Of a stretch of 64,000 nucleotides of DNA, positions 48,402 to 56,979 are shown one piece after another; the stretch's first letter is position 1, and each line of letters begins with the position of its first letter. The notes under the pieces are model-generated. The model was not told the origin of the DNA and did not search any database. It was given only the letters and a program-made list of their open reading frames with translations. A program made the position numbers and the translations under genes. The stretch spans positions 33,971-97,970 of the forward strand of contig DATAOC010000134.1 in NCBI GenBank assembly GCA_036265915.1, in the 5' to 3' direction. Source of the DNA: AR12 sp036265915. Its GTDB lineage: Bacteria; Methylomirabilota; Methylomirabilia; Rokubacteriales; CSP1-6.

Positions 48402-49594
48402 AGGTCCGCCTGCTGGCACGCCGCGCGGTGGCCGAAATAGAAGATGACGAGCGGAAGAAGCACCCACCACCCCCAGCGCACGTGGCGCTTGAGCAGCCTG
48501 AAGAGCGGCGGCGTGATGCCGTCCTCGAGCATCAGCACGACGCCCACGAGCACAGCGCCCTGGACCAGCAGCGGCGCTTCACGGACGATGCGGCGGCTCG
48601 CCTCCATCAGCGCCGCCATCCACGGCGCGGTGTCGCTCGGAATCGTCGAGAACGGCACGATCTCCCCCAGGTAGCTGGTCAGGTATCCGATGATGGCGGC
48701 GCCGACGAAGCCGCCGAGCAGCGTCGTGCGCCCGCCAAGCAAGACATAGACGACAGTGCTGGCCGCGAACCCGAGGCCGAAGCGATCCGGATTCACGAAG
48801 CGCCCCCAGGCGGCGAAGAGCATCCCGGCCAGCCCGGCGATGGCTCCCGAGATCGTGAACAGCGCGAACTTGTAGAATCGCGTGTCGTATCCGAGGCTGG
48901 CCACCCGCGCCTCGTTCTCACGGATGCCCATGGCCACGCGCCCCAGTCGCGAGGCGAGGAGCCAGCGGGCGAGCGCATACATGCCGACGCTGACGGCAAG
49001 CACGAGAAAGTAGCCGGCCGCGCTTTCCCGGTTGATCTTGAACTCGAACGGCTCCGACATGCCCGGCAGCCAGATCGTCACCGGCGGAATCTGGTAGTTG
49101 GCGATGTTCTGACTGCTCTCACCCTGCCCGAACATGCCGTTGAAGCCGCCGAAGCGCGCCACCCCGATCACCCACTCATCGCCGCCGGTGGAGACGAAGA
49201 AGGCGAAGAGCACCAGCGTGAGCGCCATCGTGATGATCGAGGCATACACGTCCGAGATGCGTCCGTAGAAGATGAAGTACCCGACGACGGCCGCGAGCAG
49301 CGTGGCGGCGAGCAGCCCTCCGAGCAGGGCGAGGTGCGTCTGGTGGGCCGCATTGATGAGGTTGAGGCCGATAGCGCCGTAGGCGTAGGCACCGATGCCG
49401 AAGAACGCCGTCTGGCCGAAGCTCATGATCCCGGCGCCGCCCCAGATGAGGCTCAGCGACATCGCGAGGATTCCGTAGATCATGTAGACGGCGAGCACAT
49501 TGGCCGTGTAGGGCTTGAACGCCCACGGCACCGCGAGCAAGGGCAGCAGCAAGAGCAGCGCCGCCAGCGTCTCGGCCGAGGACAGGCGTTTCAC
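48389..49594 (-). CDS. livM: ABC transporter permease LivM
   Basis: A 401-residue membrane protein with eight to ten hydrophobic segments. YMIYGILAMSLSLIWGGAGIMSFGQTAFFGIGAYAYG and GRVAMGIRENEARVASLGYDTRFYKFALFTISGAIAGLAG are hallmarks of LivM. GTG at 49594 overlaps the livH stop (GTGA). The long C-terminal region after YLTSYLGEIVPF, ending with a Cys-containing tail, is larger than in typical LivM and resembles UrtC. Confidence 0.92.
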   Translation of the reverse strand: MKRLSSAETLAALLLLLPLLAVPWAFKPYTANVLAVYMIYGILAMSLSLIWGGAGIMSFGQTAFFGIGAYAYGAIGLNLINAAHQTHLALLGGLLAATLLAAVVGYFIFYGRISDVYASIITMALTLVLFAFFVSTGGDEWVIGVARFGGFNGMFGQGESSQNIANYQIPPVTIWLPGMSEPFEFKINRESAAGYFLVLAVSVGMYALARWLLASRLGRVAMGIRENEARVASLGYDTRFYKFALFTISGAIAGLAGMLFAAWGRFVNPDRFGLGFAASTVVYVLLGGRTTLLGGFVGAAIIGYLTSYLGEIVPFSTIPSDTAPWMAALMEASRRIVREAPLLVQGAVLVGVVLMLEDGITPPLFRLLKRHVRWGWWVLLPLVIFYFGHRAACQQADLCLF

Positions 49595-50523
49595 TCGCGC
49601 TGCCGCCAGAATCCCGACAATCCCTGCGGCAGGAGCCGCAGGAGCACGATCGCGAAGAGGAGCAGCGCGATCTGCCCGAAGAACGCCGAGCCGCCGATGC
49701 TGATCTCGCACGGCGGCGGCGCGCAGTGCCCCGCCGTGCCGATCTTGAACAGCGAGAAGCGCGAGATCAGCGCCTCGATGACGCCGAGCACCGACGCCGA
49801 GGACAGGGTACCGAGGAGTACGATGGGGCCGCCCACGACCACCGTGATGAATGCGCGCGCGATGTACAGCACGCCCATGGTCGGCACCACACCGACGATC
49901 GGCGCCATGATGGCTCCGGCCGCCCCGGCCAGGCCGGCGCCGAGACCGAAGGTCAGCATGAACATGCGCGGCGTGTTGATCCCGGCTGCCGAGGCCATCT
50001 CCGGGTTGGCGATGGTGGCGCGCGCGCGCCGGCCGAAGGCCGTGTAGCGGAACAGCAGGTAGACCCCGAGCATCAGCCCGGCCGCCACCGACGTCATGAC
50101 GATCCGATACTCGGGATAGGAATACCGCCCGACCCGGAAATTCCCGAGGGCGAACGGGATGCCCTGGGTGACGGCGCCGAAGATCACCGTGATGAGCCCG
50201 ATCAGCAGCAAGCTGACTCCCCACGTCGCCAGCATCACGTCGAGCGGCCGGCCATAGAGGCGGCGGATGATCAGCCGCTCGATGGCGATGCCGAGGGCGG
50301 CCACGACGAACGGAGCGAGCAGCATGCCGGCCCACAGCGGCAAGTGCGCGTACCGGACCGCCGTCAGCACGGTGAAGGCACCGGCCGTGAAAAACTCGCC
50401 CTGGGCGAGATTCACGATGCGCATCATGCCGAAGATCAGCGCCAGACCGAGCGCCAGCAAGACGAGGATGGTGACGGAGTTCAGGATCTCCAGCGCGACG
50501 ATGCCGACGGTGTCGAGGCTCAT
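49591..50523 (-). CDS. livH: ABC transporter permease LivH
   Basis: A 310-residue membrane permease. ALGLALIFGMMRIVNLAQGEFFTAGAF and FGRRARATIANPEMASAAGINTPRMFMLTFGLGAGLAGAAGAI are the family signatures. The C-terminal 40 residues (GHCAPPPCEISIGGSAFFGQIALLLFAIVLLRLLPQG) add an extra loop and membrane segment. It follows the binding protein gene by 55 bases. Confidence 0.92.
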   Translation of the reverse strand: MSLDTVGIVALEILNSVTILVLLALGLALIFGMMRIVNLAQGEFFTAGAFTVLTAVRYAHLPLWAGMLLAPFVVAALGIAIERLIIRRLYGRPLDVMLATWGVSLLLIGLITVIFGAVTQGIPFALGNFRVGRYSYPEYRIVMTSVAAGLMLGVYLLFRYTAFGRRARATIANPEMASAAGINTPRMFMLTFGLGAGLAGAAGAIMAPIVGVVPTMGVLYIARAFITVVVGGPIVLLGTLSSASVLGVIEALISRFSLFKIGTAGHCAPPPCEISIGGSAFFGQIALLLFAIVLLRLLPQGLSGFWRQRE

Positions 50524-50578
50524 TGAGCGAAACCCGGGCGGCGATGTCGCCGCCCGGGCTCGACCGGGAATGCTCCCG

Positions 50579-51859
50579 CTACTTCGGCTGGTACTGCGTG
50601 TGCTGATTCGGGTTCTTGATCAGGTCGCACAACTGCATGGTCTCCGTGGGTGGAACATTGGGAAAGCTCTCGAGCATGTTCCAGCCATGATTCTTGTTCA
50701 CGGCCGCCAGGTGCATGGTGAAGATCGTGTGATGACTGGCCGGATCCATCTTCACGTGCCCCATCGGCGAGTCCCATTCGATGCCGCTCTCCAGCGCTTT
50801 GGTGACCGCCTCGCGCTCGAAGCTGCCGGCCTTCTGGACGGCCTTGGCCCAGAAGTGCCAGCCGTTGTAGCTCTCGGCGCCGGCATCGCCGATGTAGTAA
50901 TTCGGGTTGTTCATCTTCTTCTTCATGCCCGCCTTGAACACGCGATTCTCGGCGTTGTCGACCTCGTCGAAGTACGGATAGCAGGCCACGAGCCCCTCGA
51001 CCTCCTTCGCATCGAGCACGATGTGCTCGTTGCCGAAGCCGAAGGTGGTCGAGATGATCGGGATCTTCTCCTTGAGGCCGGCCGCGGCAAACTGCCGGTA
51101 GAAGTTGATGTGGGCGCCGCCGACGAGGAACGACATGAGGACGTCCGGCTTCGCCTCCTGGATACGGTTGATGGTGGCGTTGAAATCGGTCACGTCGAGC
51201 GGGATGAACTCCACCTTGCCCACGTGCTGGCCCTTCTTGGCGCCCGACACCGGCGTCAAGCCGCCGCCGTTGCGCCAGAAGATGTCCCACCACTTCCACG
51301 AAATGTGACCGAAGTTGTAGTCGGCGGCCACCGTGTATGCCTTCGTCCCGTACTTCTTCAGTGCGTACTTCGAGAGCGGACCCATCTGCTGGGTCGGGGT
51401 CTCCCCGGTCACGAAGACGTACTTGTCGCAGACGCCGCCTTCGTAAATGATGTTGTAGAAGTAGAGCTGCTTGTACTCGTCGATCACCGGGCGAAAGCTC
51501 TCCCGCGACGCCGACGTGATGCCTCCGTGGATGACGGCCACCTGATCCTCGAGGATCAGCTTCTTCGCGAACTTCGGAAAGTTCGCGATGTCGGACTGGG
51601 TGTCGTACTGGATGAGCTCGAGCTTCTTGCCGAGAAGCCCGCCCTTCGCGTTGATCTCGGCCACCGCGTACTCGGTGCCGGCGATCGCCGGAAGCCCGTA
51701 GATGTTGATGCCGCCCGTCTTGTCGAGCAGGCTCCCCACGGGCACCGTCTTGCCCTGAGCCCAGGCCGGCCGAGCGCGCAGCAGGGCGGGCGCCATGGCG
51801 GCCACGCCTCCGACCGCCGCGGTCTGAAGGAACGTCCGTCGATCGACTTGTCTGGCCAT
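50579..51859 (-). CDS. Amide/urea-type ABC transporter substrate-binding protein (LivK family)
   Basis: A 426-residue periplasmic protein with a twin-arginine-like signal (VDRRTFLQTAAVGGVAAM...AWAQG). The mature part reads VPVGSLLDKTGGINIYGLPAIAGTEYAVAEINAKGGLLGKKLELI and later GHISWKWWDIFW, GFGNEHIVLDAKEVEGL. The type I binding fold resembles UrtA/FmdD short-chain amide or urea receptors. ATG at 51859 is chosen over the longer frame. It leads the livKHMGF operon. Confidence 0.9.
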   Translation of the reverse strand: MARQVDRRTFLQTAAVGGVAAMAPALLRARPAWAQGKTVPVGSLLDKTGGINIYGLPAIAGTEYAVAEINAKGGLLGKKLELIQYDTQSDIANFPKFAKKLILEDQVAVIHGGITSASRESFRPVIDEYKQLYFYNIIYEGGVCDKYVFVTGETPTQQMGPLSKYALKKYGTKAYTVAADYNFGHISWKWWDIFWRNGGGLTPVSGAKKGQHVGKVEFIPLDVTDFNATINRIQEAKPDVLMSFLVGGAHINFYRQFAAAGLKEKIPIISTTFGFGNEHIVLDAKEVEGLVACYPYFDEVDNAENRVFKAGMKKKMNNPNYYIGDAGAESYNGWHFWAKAVQKAGSFEREAVTKALESGIEWDSPMGHVKMDPASHHTIFTMHLAAVNKNHGWNMLESFPNVPPTETMQLCDLIKNPNQHTQYQPK

Positions 51860-51971
51860 TGCGGTCTCCCTCGCCGTATGTGGGACATCGAGCTCGCCCA
51901 AGACCCGCAGGTGCGGGAGCATTACAGTCCCGGCTGCGGGTGTCAAGCGGGTTGGCGCGCGCGGGCGCCGC

Positions 51972-52001
51972 TTGACATGCCGTGCAGCAGAGCGGTATGT
52001 C
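51972..52001 (+). promoter_or_regulatory. Promoter for the isochorismatase-like gene
   Basis: TTGACA at 51972-51977 is a perfect -35 box. TATGTC at 51996-52001, with an 18-base spacer, is the best -10 candidate. It lies in the divergent region between the binding-protein and hydrolase genes. Confidence 0.5.
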
Positions 52002-52035
52002 TCGTCCGCTGCGGGAAGATCGAAGGAGGGCCACG

Positions 52036-52863
52036 ATGGCGAGCAAGGATTTCACCGAGCCGGTGCGAGGATTCCTCGACGTGTACGGCCGGACGAACGG
52101 CGACCTGCTCGGTGCCGACCGCCTGCGCGCGCCCGGGGTCTTCGAGGGAGAGCGCGAGTTCATCCAGTTCGCCGATCGCGACTACGAGGTCGATCGGCAC
52201 TGGGCGTTCCGCATCAAGCCCGAGCAGTGCGCGCTGATCGTGGTCGACCTGCAGGAAGACTTCGTCAACCCGAAGAATCCCATGTGCGTTCCCGAGGCGT
52301 ACCGGCAGATTCCGCGCGTGAAACGCACCATCGAGGCCTGCCGGTCGCTCGGCGTTCCCGTGATCTACTCCGCGCACAACATCGCCAGCGACTGCTGCGC
52401 CGACTTCTACGAGTTCTGGGACCCGATCGCGGCCGGCGCCATCAAGGAAGGGACCGCCGGCGCCGACATCTATCACGAGATCTACCCGCGGCCCGACGAG
52501 CGGGTGATCCGCGTGAAGCACGCCTACGATTCCTTCGCAGGCACCGATCTCGACTACGTCCTGCGCGATCGCGACGTGAAGACGGTCATCGTGTGCGGCA
52601 CCCTGACCAATTTCTGCTGCGAGTCGACGGCGCGCACGGCGTACTTCCTGAACTATCACGTGGTCTTCGGCAGCGACATCAACGCGAGCGACAACGCGCT
52701 GGCCCACGAGGCGACGATCCGGACGATGCGGCGCGGCTTCGCCCGGGTGCTGGACCACCAGGCGATCATCGACATTCTCGCCAACGGCGACCGCTTGTAC
52801 GACGACGCCGTGCGCGAGCGCGAGAAGCGTCGGGCGGCCGTGCCCGTGGCCGCCGGGCGCTAG
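52036..52863 (+). CDS. Isochorismatase-family cysteine hydrolase
   Basis: A 275-residue hydrolase. The triad is Asp in LIVVDLQEDFVNP, Lys in RVIRVKHAYDSF and Cys in VCGTLTNFCCESTARTAYFL. Family members cleave amides such as nicotinamide, ureidoacrylate, N-carbamoyl compounds or biuret. ATG at 52036 follows AAGGAGGG. It is divergent from the transporter operon. With the amidase it suggests use of an N-containing compound, although the substrate is unknown. Confidence 0.9.
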   Translation: MASKDFTEPVRGFLDVYGRTNGDLLGADRLRAPGVFEGEREFIQFADRDYEVDRHWAFRIKPEQCALIVVDLQEDFVNPKNPMCVPEAYRQIPRVKRTIEACRSLGVPVIYSAHNIASDCCADFYEFWDPIAAGAIKEGTAGADIYHEIYPRPDERVIRVKHAYDSFAGTDLDYVLRDRDVKTVIVCGTLTNFCCESTARTAYFLNYHVVFGSDINASDNALAHEATIRTMRRGFARVLDHQAIIDILANGDRLYDDAVREREKRRAAVPVAAGR

Positions 52864-53134
52864 ACGGCGCCCATCGCCGTGACCCGCGCACGCCGGCGAC
52901 GAGACGCTTCACCATCGTCGCGAGCTCGTCGAGCTCCACCGGCTTGAACATGAACGCCGAGAACCGTCCCGCATCGAGCGCGAAGTCGGTCTCCGGATAA
53001 CCCGACATCACGATCGCCGGTATGGTCGCCTGTCGCGGATGAGCGCGCACGCGCCGCAGCAACTCGATGCCGCTGAGATCCGGCACGGCCACGTCGGTCA
53101 CCAGCAGGTCGATCGGCTCGCGATCGAGGCACAC
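52766..53134 (-). pseudogene. Truncated response-regulator receiver domain
   Basis: The frame encodes the second half of a receiver domain: CLDREPIDLLVTDVAVPDLSGIELLRRVR (phosphoacceptor Asp), IPAIVMSGYPETDFAL, FMFKPVELDELATMVKRL. The first beta strand and acidic pair are missing. Upstream sequence in the same frame (ACGAQAL) runs to a TGA near 53194 without them, so the start has been lost. The tail runs antisense into the isochorismatase gene as Arg-rich low-complexity sequence. It looks like a decayed gene. Confidence 0.6.
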
Positions 53135-53241
53135 GAGCGCCTGGGCGCCGCACGCGGCTCGAGGCCACCAGCGCCCGACTTCGGTCCCAGTTCACGGCGA
53201 GCATGTGGCTCCTACGGACAGGACAACTGGCACGCGGCGAC

Positions 53242-54015
53242 TCAACCGCGACGCGCGGCGAGCACGGCCACCGGGAAGCCGTAGTGGTATCGCTCGCCGA
53301 CCTTCCGGGTCTCGATGCCGAGCGCGTCGTCGGCGAGCGACGCGGCGAACAGCGCGCGGATCTTGTCGGCGTCGCCGGGCTTCGGGAACGACCGCGCGAG
53401 CAGCCCCTCCAGCTCTCCCTCGAGCCGGTAGAACGTCTGACGCGGCTCGCCGAGGCCGGCGGCCGTGAACAGCCTGACATGCTCGGCCACCGGCAGTGCC
53501 CGCACGTGCGAAGGATCGCGCAGTACCTCCATGCGGTTGAACGCGTCGGCCTTGTCCGGCGCCGGCGCGCTGTCGATGACCATCACCGTGCCGCCGGGCG
53601 CGCAGACACGGCTCATCTGCTTCAGCACCGCGCCCGGCTCGAGCAGGTGATGAAAGGCAAACCTCGACACGACCAGCGTGAAGCTGCCGTCGGCATACGG
53701 CAGCGGCAGCACGTCGCCCTGGCGCCACGTGAGATTGGTGAGGCCCTGCTCGTGTTGCAGCGCACGGGCACGGTCCAGCATGGCCGGCGTGAGATCGATA
53801 CCGGTGACGTGGCGGCAGACCTTCGCGAACGCGCAGGCCAGAATGCCTGGCCCGCAGGCGACGTCCAGCACCACGTCCCCGGCGCCGGCGCCGCTGAACT
53901 CCACGACCATGCGCAGCGCCGCCTCGTCCTTGATGGACGGCGCCGTCGCGAACGGGATCGCCTGGCGCGTGAACTGATCGAGGATGGCCTCGCGATGCCC
54001 GGTGGAGTCGGTCAT
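53242..54015 (-). CDS. Class I SAM-dependent methyltransferase
   Basis: A 257-residue methyltransferase of the type 11 (UbiE-like) group. Motif I is VVLDVACGPGILACAFA, followed by GIDLTPAMLDRARAL, GDVLPLPYADGSFTLVVSRFAFHHL and GGTVMVIDSAP. The acceptor is unknown. ATG at 54015 overlaps the stop of the DUF5996 gene (ATGA), so the two are coupled. Confidence 0.88.
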   Translation of the reverse strand: MTDSTGHREAILDQFTRQAIPFATAPSIKDEAALRMVVEFSGAGAGDVVLDVACGPGILACAFAKVCRHVTGIDLTPAMLDRARALQHEQGLTNLTWRQGDVLPLPYADGSFTLVVSRFAFHHLLEPGAVLKQMSRVCAPGGTVMVIDSAPAPDKADAFNRMEVLRDPSHVRALPVAEHVRLFTAAGLGEPRQTFYRLEGELEGLLARSFPKPGDADKIRALFAASLADDALGIETRKVGERYHYGFPVAVLAARRG

Positions 54016-54929
54016 GACCACTCCACCGGCGGGCGGTCGAGAGCCGCGCGGTCCCAGCGCGCCAGATCGGCGCCGGCGTCGTAGACGCTCTGAAAGAAGT
54101 CGAGCACCGTCTCGTCCGGTGAAGTCGCCGCGCGCACTGACTCGTAGGGCAAGATGGCGTCAGCGAGCTCGCGGCTGTAATACGCCGCCGAGGGCCGAAT
54201 CGACGCCCTCGGGAGCTCGGGCGGCTCGGGCCGGACGTACGCATAGAACGCCGGCTCGGCGACAGGGCCGCTGCCCGGCCAGAAGCCGAAGCTGATTTCC
54301 TCGTGAGACATCGCCTCGCGAAGCACCGACCACTCCGTCTCCTTCGATTCGGGGGCGCGGCGTCCGCTGAAGCGCGTGAGGGCAAGGTCGAAGGCGCCCC
54401 AGAAGAAATGCACCGGGCTCGACTTCCCGAGGAATCGCCCCTTGAAGCGCGACAGGATCCGGTTGGCGTGCAGCAGCATGTGGAAGAATCGCTGCGCGAG
54501 CACGGGGTCGTACGAGGCGTGTCGACGGTCCTCGCGGAACGGAATTGGAGCCTCGACCTCCACCGGCACCGGCCAGATCTTGACGGTGATGCCGAGCGTG
54601 TCGAGGATGGCCAGGTATTCGGCGTAGAACTCGGCGACGGCCTGCGATCGGAGCGGCATGTGCCGCGTGGCGCCGTCGCTCGTATTCACGCTCAGCTGGT
54701 GGTCGATGAAATCGAACTCGACGTCGAACGCTCGCGAGCGGTACGGGATCGGCGACGTGGCGAGTCCGCGCGCGCTCGCATAGAGCGGCACGTGCCACCA
54801 GTGGTTCTCGCGTGGGGCCAGCGCGAGACGCGTTTTCCCGACGATTTGCATCCACATGTGCAGCGTGTCGTGGGTGTCTTGCCATTCCGCGAGCATGAGC
54901 CGCGGCCAGACCGACGAATCAACCGCCAT
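54012..54929 (-). CDS. DUF5996 family protein
   Basis: A 305-residue protein starting VWPRLMLAEWQDTHDTLHMWMQIVGKTRLALAP, followed by NHWWHVPLYASARGLATSPIPY, FDFIDHQL, and SSPVHFFWGAFDLALTRFSGRRAP and EISFGFWPGSG. These blocks are characteristic of the DUF5996 family, whose function is not known. It shares an operon with the methyltransferase. ATG at 54929 is preferred to longer frames. Confidence 0.8.
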   Translation of the reverse strand: MAVDSSVWPRLMLAEWQDTHDTLHMWMQIVGKTRLALAPRENHWWHVPLYASARGLATSPIPYRSRAFDVEFDFIDHQLSVNTSDGATRHMPLRSQAVAEFYAEYLAILDTLGITVKIWPVPVEVEAPIPFREDRRHASYDPVLAQRFFHMLLHANRILSRFKGRFLGKSSPVHFFWGAFDLALTRFSGRRAPESKETEWSVLREAMSHEEISFGFWPGSGPVAEPAFYAYVRPEPPELPRASIRPSAAYYSRELADAILPYESVRAATSPDETVLDFFQSVYDAGADLARWDRAALDRPPVEWS

Positions 54930-54936
54930 CGCGATA

Positions 54937-55290
54937 TCAGAGATTCTTGAATTTCTCGTTCGCGTCGCTGGCGGCTTGTCGATCGGCGGTGCGCCGGTCC
55001 CTGGTGGCTTCCGCGTCGCGCCGCTCTTTATCGTGCGTGTCGGTCTCGGAGCGGTTGGCCTGCGCGATCCACTTGTCGATGTACTCGATCCAGACCGGCA
55101 CGTCATCGTCGGTGCTACGAAACGTGAGCGCCAGCTCCTCGAATCGCACCCCGGCCGGGGTGGCAATGCTCGTGACGTCCGTCGCACCGACGAAAGACTG
55201 CTGCCATCGCATCGACGGCGGCGCGCTCAGGGGGACACGCCACGTCACGCGATCGTGTGTCTTCGGAGGTCCCGCCCGGTTGACCTTCAT
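54937..55290 (-). CDS. Hypothetical protein with charged C-terminal helix
   Basis: A 117-residue product starting MKVNRAGPPKTHDRVTWRVPL (ATG 55290). The first 70 residues look like a small beta domain (FEELALTFRSTDDDVPVWIEYI). The rest is a highly charged helix with many Arg, Asp and Glu that may form a coiled coil. I do not recognise it. It lies seven bases upstream of the DUF5996 gene and is likely in the same transcript. Confidence 0.55.
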   Translation of the reverse strand: MKVNRAGPPKTHDRVTWRVPLSAPPSMRWQQSFVGATDVTSIATPAGVRFEELALTFRSTDDDVPVWIEYIDKWIAQANRSETDTHDKERRDAEATRDRRTADRQAASDANEKFKNL

Positions 55291-55423
55291 GGGGCGACTA
55301 TACGCGCGCCGACTGCGCCGCCGCAATGGCGCGTCGGCCATGACCGCGGCAGATCAGAGTCGCGAACGCCCTACCGGCGCCGACCCTTGGCCGTGGCCGC
55401 GCTGCCGCGCGGGTGGGCCATGG

Positions 55424-55588
55424 TCACGCCGGTCGCTTCCGACACACAGCACACAACCGTTCGTGCCTCCCCGCGCTGGGAAACGACGCATCGCACGCCA
55501 GGCAGCGGAGGTTTCGCAAGCCCACCGGCCAGGCGTTCGGCAACGGCCGGTCGTCTTCCGCGTCGCCCAGGATCCGCCCGTCAGGCAC
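55424..55588 (-). CDS. Small zinc-ribbon-like protein
   Basis: A 54-residue reading frame from GTG 55588, which overlaps the end of the BI-1 gene by eight bases. The C-terminal half carries two Cys pairs, RCLACDASF and RLCAVCRKR (written in the order CLAC...CAVC), spaced as in a zinc ribbon. The N-terminal part is acidic. Similar mini-proteins occur in many bacteria with unknown roles. The start codon is uncertain. Confidence 0.5.
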   Translation of the reverse strand: MPDGRILGDAEDDRPLPNAWPVGLRNLRCLACDASFPSAGRHERLCAVCRKRPA

Positions 55589-56285
55589 GGCGACCGCCCG
55601 TGAAGCGAAGGATGACCAGGAAGAGATTGATGAAATTGAGGTAGAGCGACAACGCTCCAACGATCGCATGCGCGCCACGACGGTCCGCGGGGAGATCGGC
55701 GGCGATGTGCTTCAGCCGCTGCGCATCCCAGGCGGTGAGCCCCGTGAACACGATCACGCCCACCACGGAGATCAGGAACTGCAGCGCATCGTTGTGCCAG
55801 AACACACCGAGGACCGACGTCAGCACGAGTCCTATCAGTCCCATGAAGAGGAATTGCGATGCGCCGGCAAGGCTGCGCTTCGTCGTGGAGCCGATCACCG
55901 CCAGCGCGCCGAACATCCCCGCGGTGACGACGAACGTGGTGGTGATGGAGGCGCCGGTGTAGGCGATCAGCACGACGGAGAACGTGAGGCCGTTCAGCGC
56001 GGAGTACAGCAGGAACATCCCCGTGGCCGCCGTGGGCGTCAAGCTTCCGACGCGCGCCGAGAGATACACGACGAGGACGAGCTCTGCGACCACCGCACCG
56101 AGAAACAGGAGGCGATTCGAGGCGATCGTCCGCATCGCGGTCTCCGAGCCGGCGATCGCAGCCGCCACCGCTGCCGTCACGGTGAGGCCCACGAACATCC
56201 AGCCGTAGACCGATCGCAAGAAGGTCGAGACACGCTCGGCCGTTGCCGTGCTTCCTGGCCGATGCGCCTGCGCGAGCGTCGTCAT
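55581..56285 (-). CDS. Bax inhibitor-1/YccA family membrane protein
   Basis: A 234-residue protein with seven membrane segments. The N-terminus STFLRSVYGWMFVGLTVTAAVAA, then NGLTFSVVLIAYTGASI and FTGLTAWDAQRLKHI with the late acidic residue, are family hallmarks. Bacterial members form pH-sensitive calcium leak channels (BsYetJ) or interact with FtsH (YccA). The gene lies next to the small WRWRI-family gene. Confidence 0.9.
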   Translation of the reverse strand: MTTLAQAHRPGSTATAERVSTFLRSVYGWMFVGLTVTAAVAAAIAGSETAMRTIASNRLLFLGAVVAELVLVVYLSARVGSLTPTAATGMFLLYSALNGLTFSVVLIAYTGASITTTFVVTAGMFGALAVIGSTTKRSLAGASQFLFMGLIGLVLTSVLGVFWHNDALQFLISVVGVIVFTGLTAWDAQRLKHIAADLPADRRGAHAIVGALSLYLNFINLFLVILRFTGGRRA

Positions 56286-56286
56286 G

Positions 56287-56484
56287 TCATCGGCGCCCGG
56301 ACGGCGGCCTGGAGCTCCAGCGATCGATCCGCGTCATGGTCAGCAGCCGCTCGCTGCCGGCGGCGACGGCGGCCGCGATCGTCGGAAAGCGATTCTGGGA
56401 CTCTTCCACGATGCCACCCTCGTAGTCGGTGATACGCCAGCGCCAGTCGTCGGATCTCGGCGTCGAGATCGCCGTTACCTGCAT
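56287..56484 (-). CDS. Small protein of the WRWRI family, second copy
   Basis: A 65-residue relative of the protein at 22775-22984. It starts MQVTAISTPRSDDWRWRITDYEGGIVEES (ATG 56484) and continues FPTIAAAVAAGSERLLTMTRID. Shared features are the MQV start, WRWRI, the acidic-aromatic turn, EES and an Ala-rich helix. The ATG is followed by a real frame with coding character; a longer upstream start is possible. It ends two bases from the start of the BI-1 gene, so it is cotranscribed. Confidence 0.65.
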   Translation of the reverse strand: MQVTAISTPRSDDWRWRITDYEGGIVEESQNRFPTIAAAVAAGSERLLTMTRIDRWSSRPPSGRR

Positions 56485-56979
56485 CGGTGTGTCCCTGTCA
56501 TCGCGCCTCCTTGTCCGAATGGCCATTGTCTCAGAGTTGGCGTCGTCGTCCTATTAGACCTTCGTCTCATCGACCCGGTGACCTGACCCGCCGGATGGCG
56601 CCGAGCCTCGTCTCGGATCGAAGGCTTCAGCAGATGGCTGGCGGCGCTGGATTGCTCGATCCGCGTCGGCGTCGTCGGATCGTGACGGGCTGATGCGATC
56701 GGGACGTCTCTGCGGCGCACGTCGTGTCAGCTACTGTAGCACTCCGCCACGCGTCGCACTCCACGCTTCCACAGCGTCGTGATGCCGGGGCAGTTGGACC
56801 AACGTCCAATAGAGCGCACTCTCCGGCCCTGCTAGTGTCGTGCCTCTGGAGCTCCCGCCACGACCGAAGCCGCCACCGGCGGCGGGATCGCGCACATACG
56901 GCGGGCTGGCCGGCCGTCGGACCTGATTCCGGCGCTGAAAGCGACGCCGTTGCTTTCCGAGATCACAGGAGGTTCCCCG
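56485..56979 (+). other. Intergenic region without a recognised gene
   Basis: Several short frames exist here but none shows a family match, ribosome site or consistent coding pattern. The only structure seen is the palindrome at 56794-56809. It separates divergent small genes and probably contains their promoters. Confidence 0.5.
56794..56809 (+). promoter_or_regulatory. Perfect palindrome TTGGAC-CAAC-GTCCAA
   Basis: Six-base arms repeat inversely around four bases in a gene-free region, about 170 bases upstream of the gene at 56980. It could be a binding site for a dimeric regulator. No regulator gene is adjacent. Confidence 0.35.
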
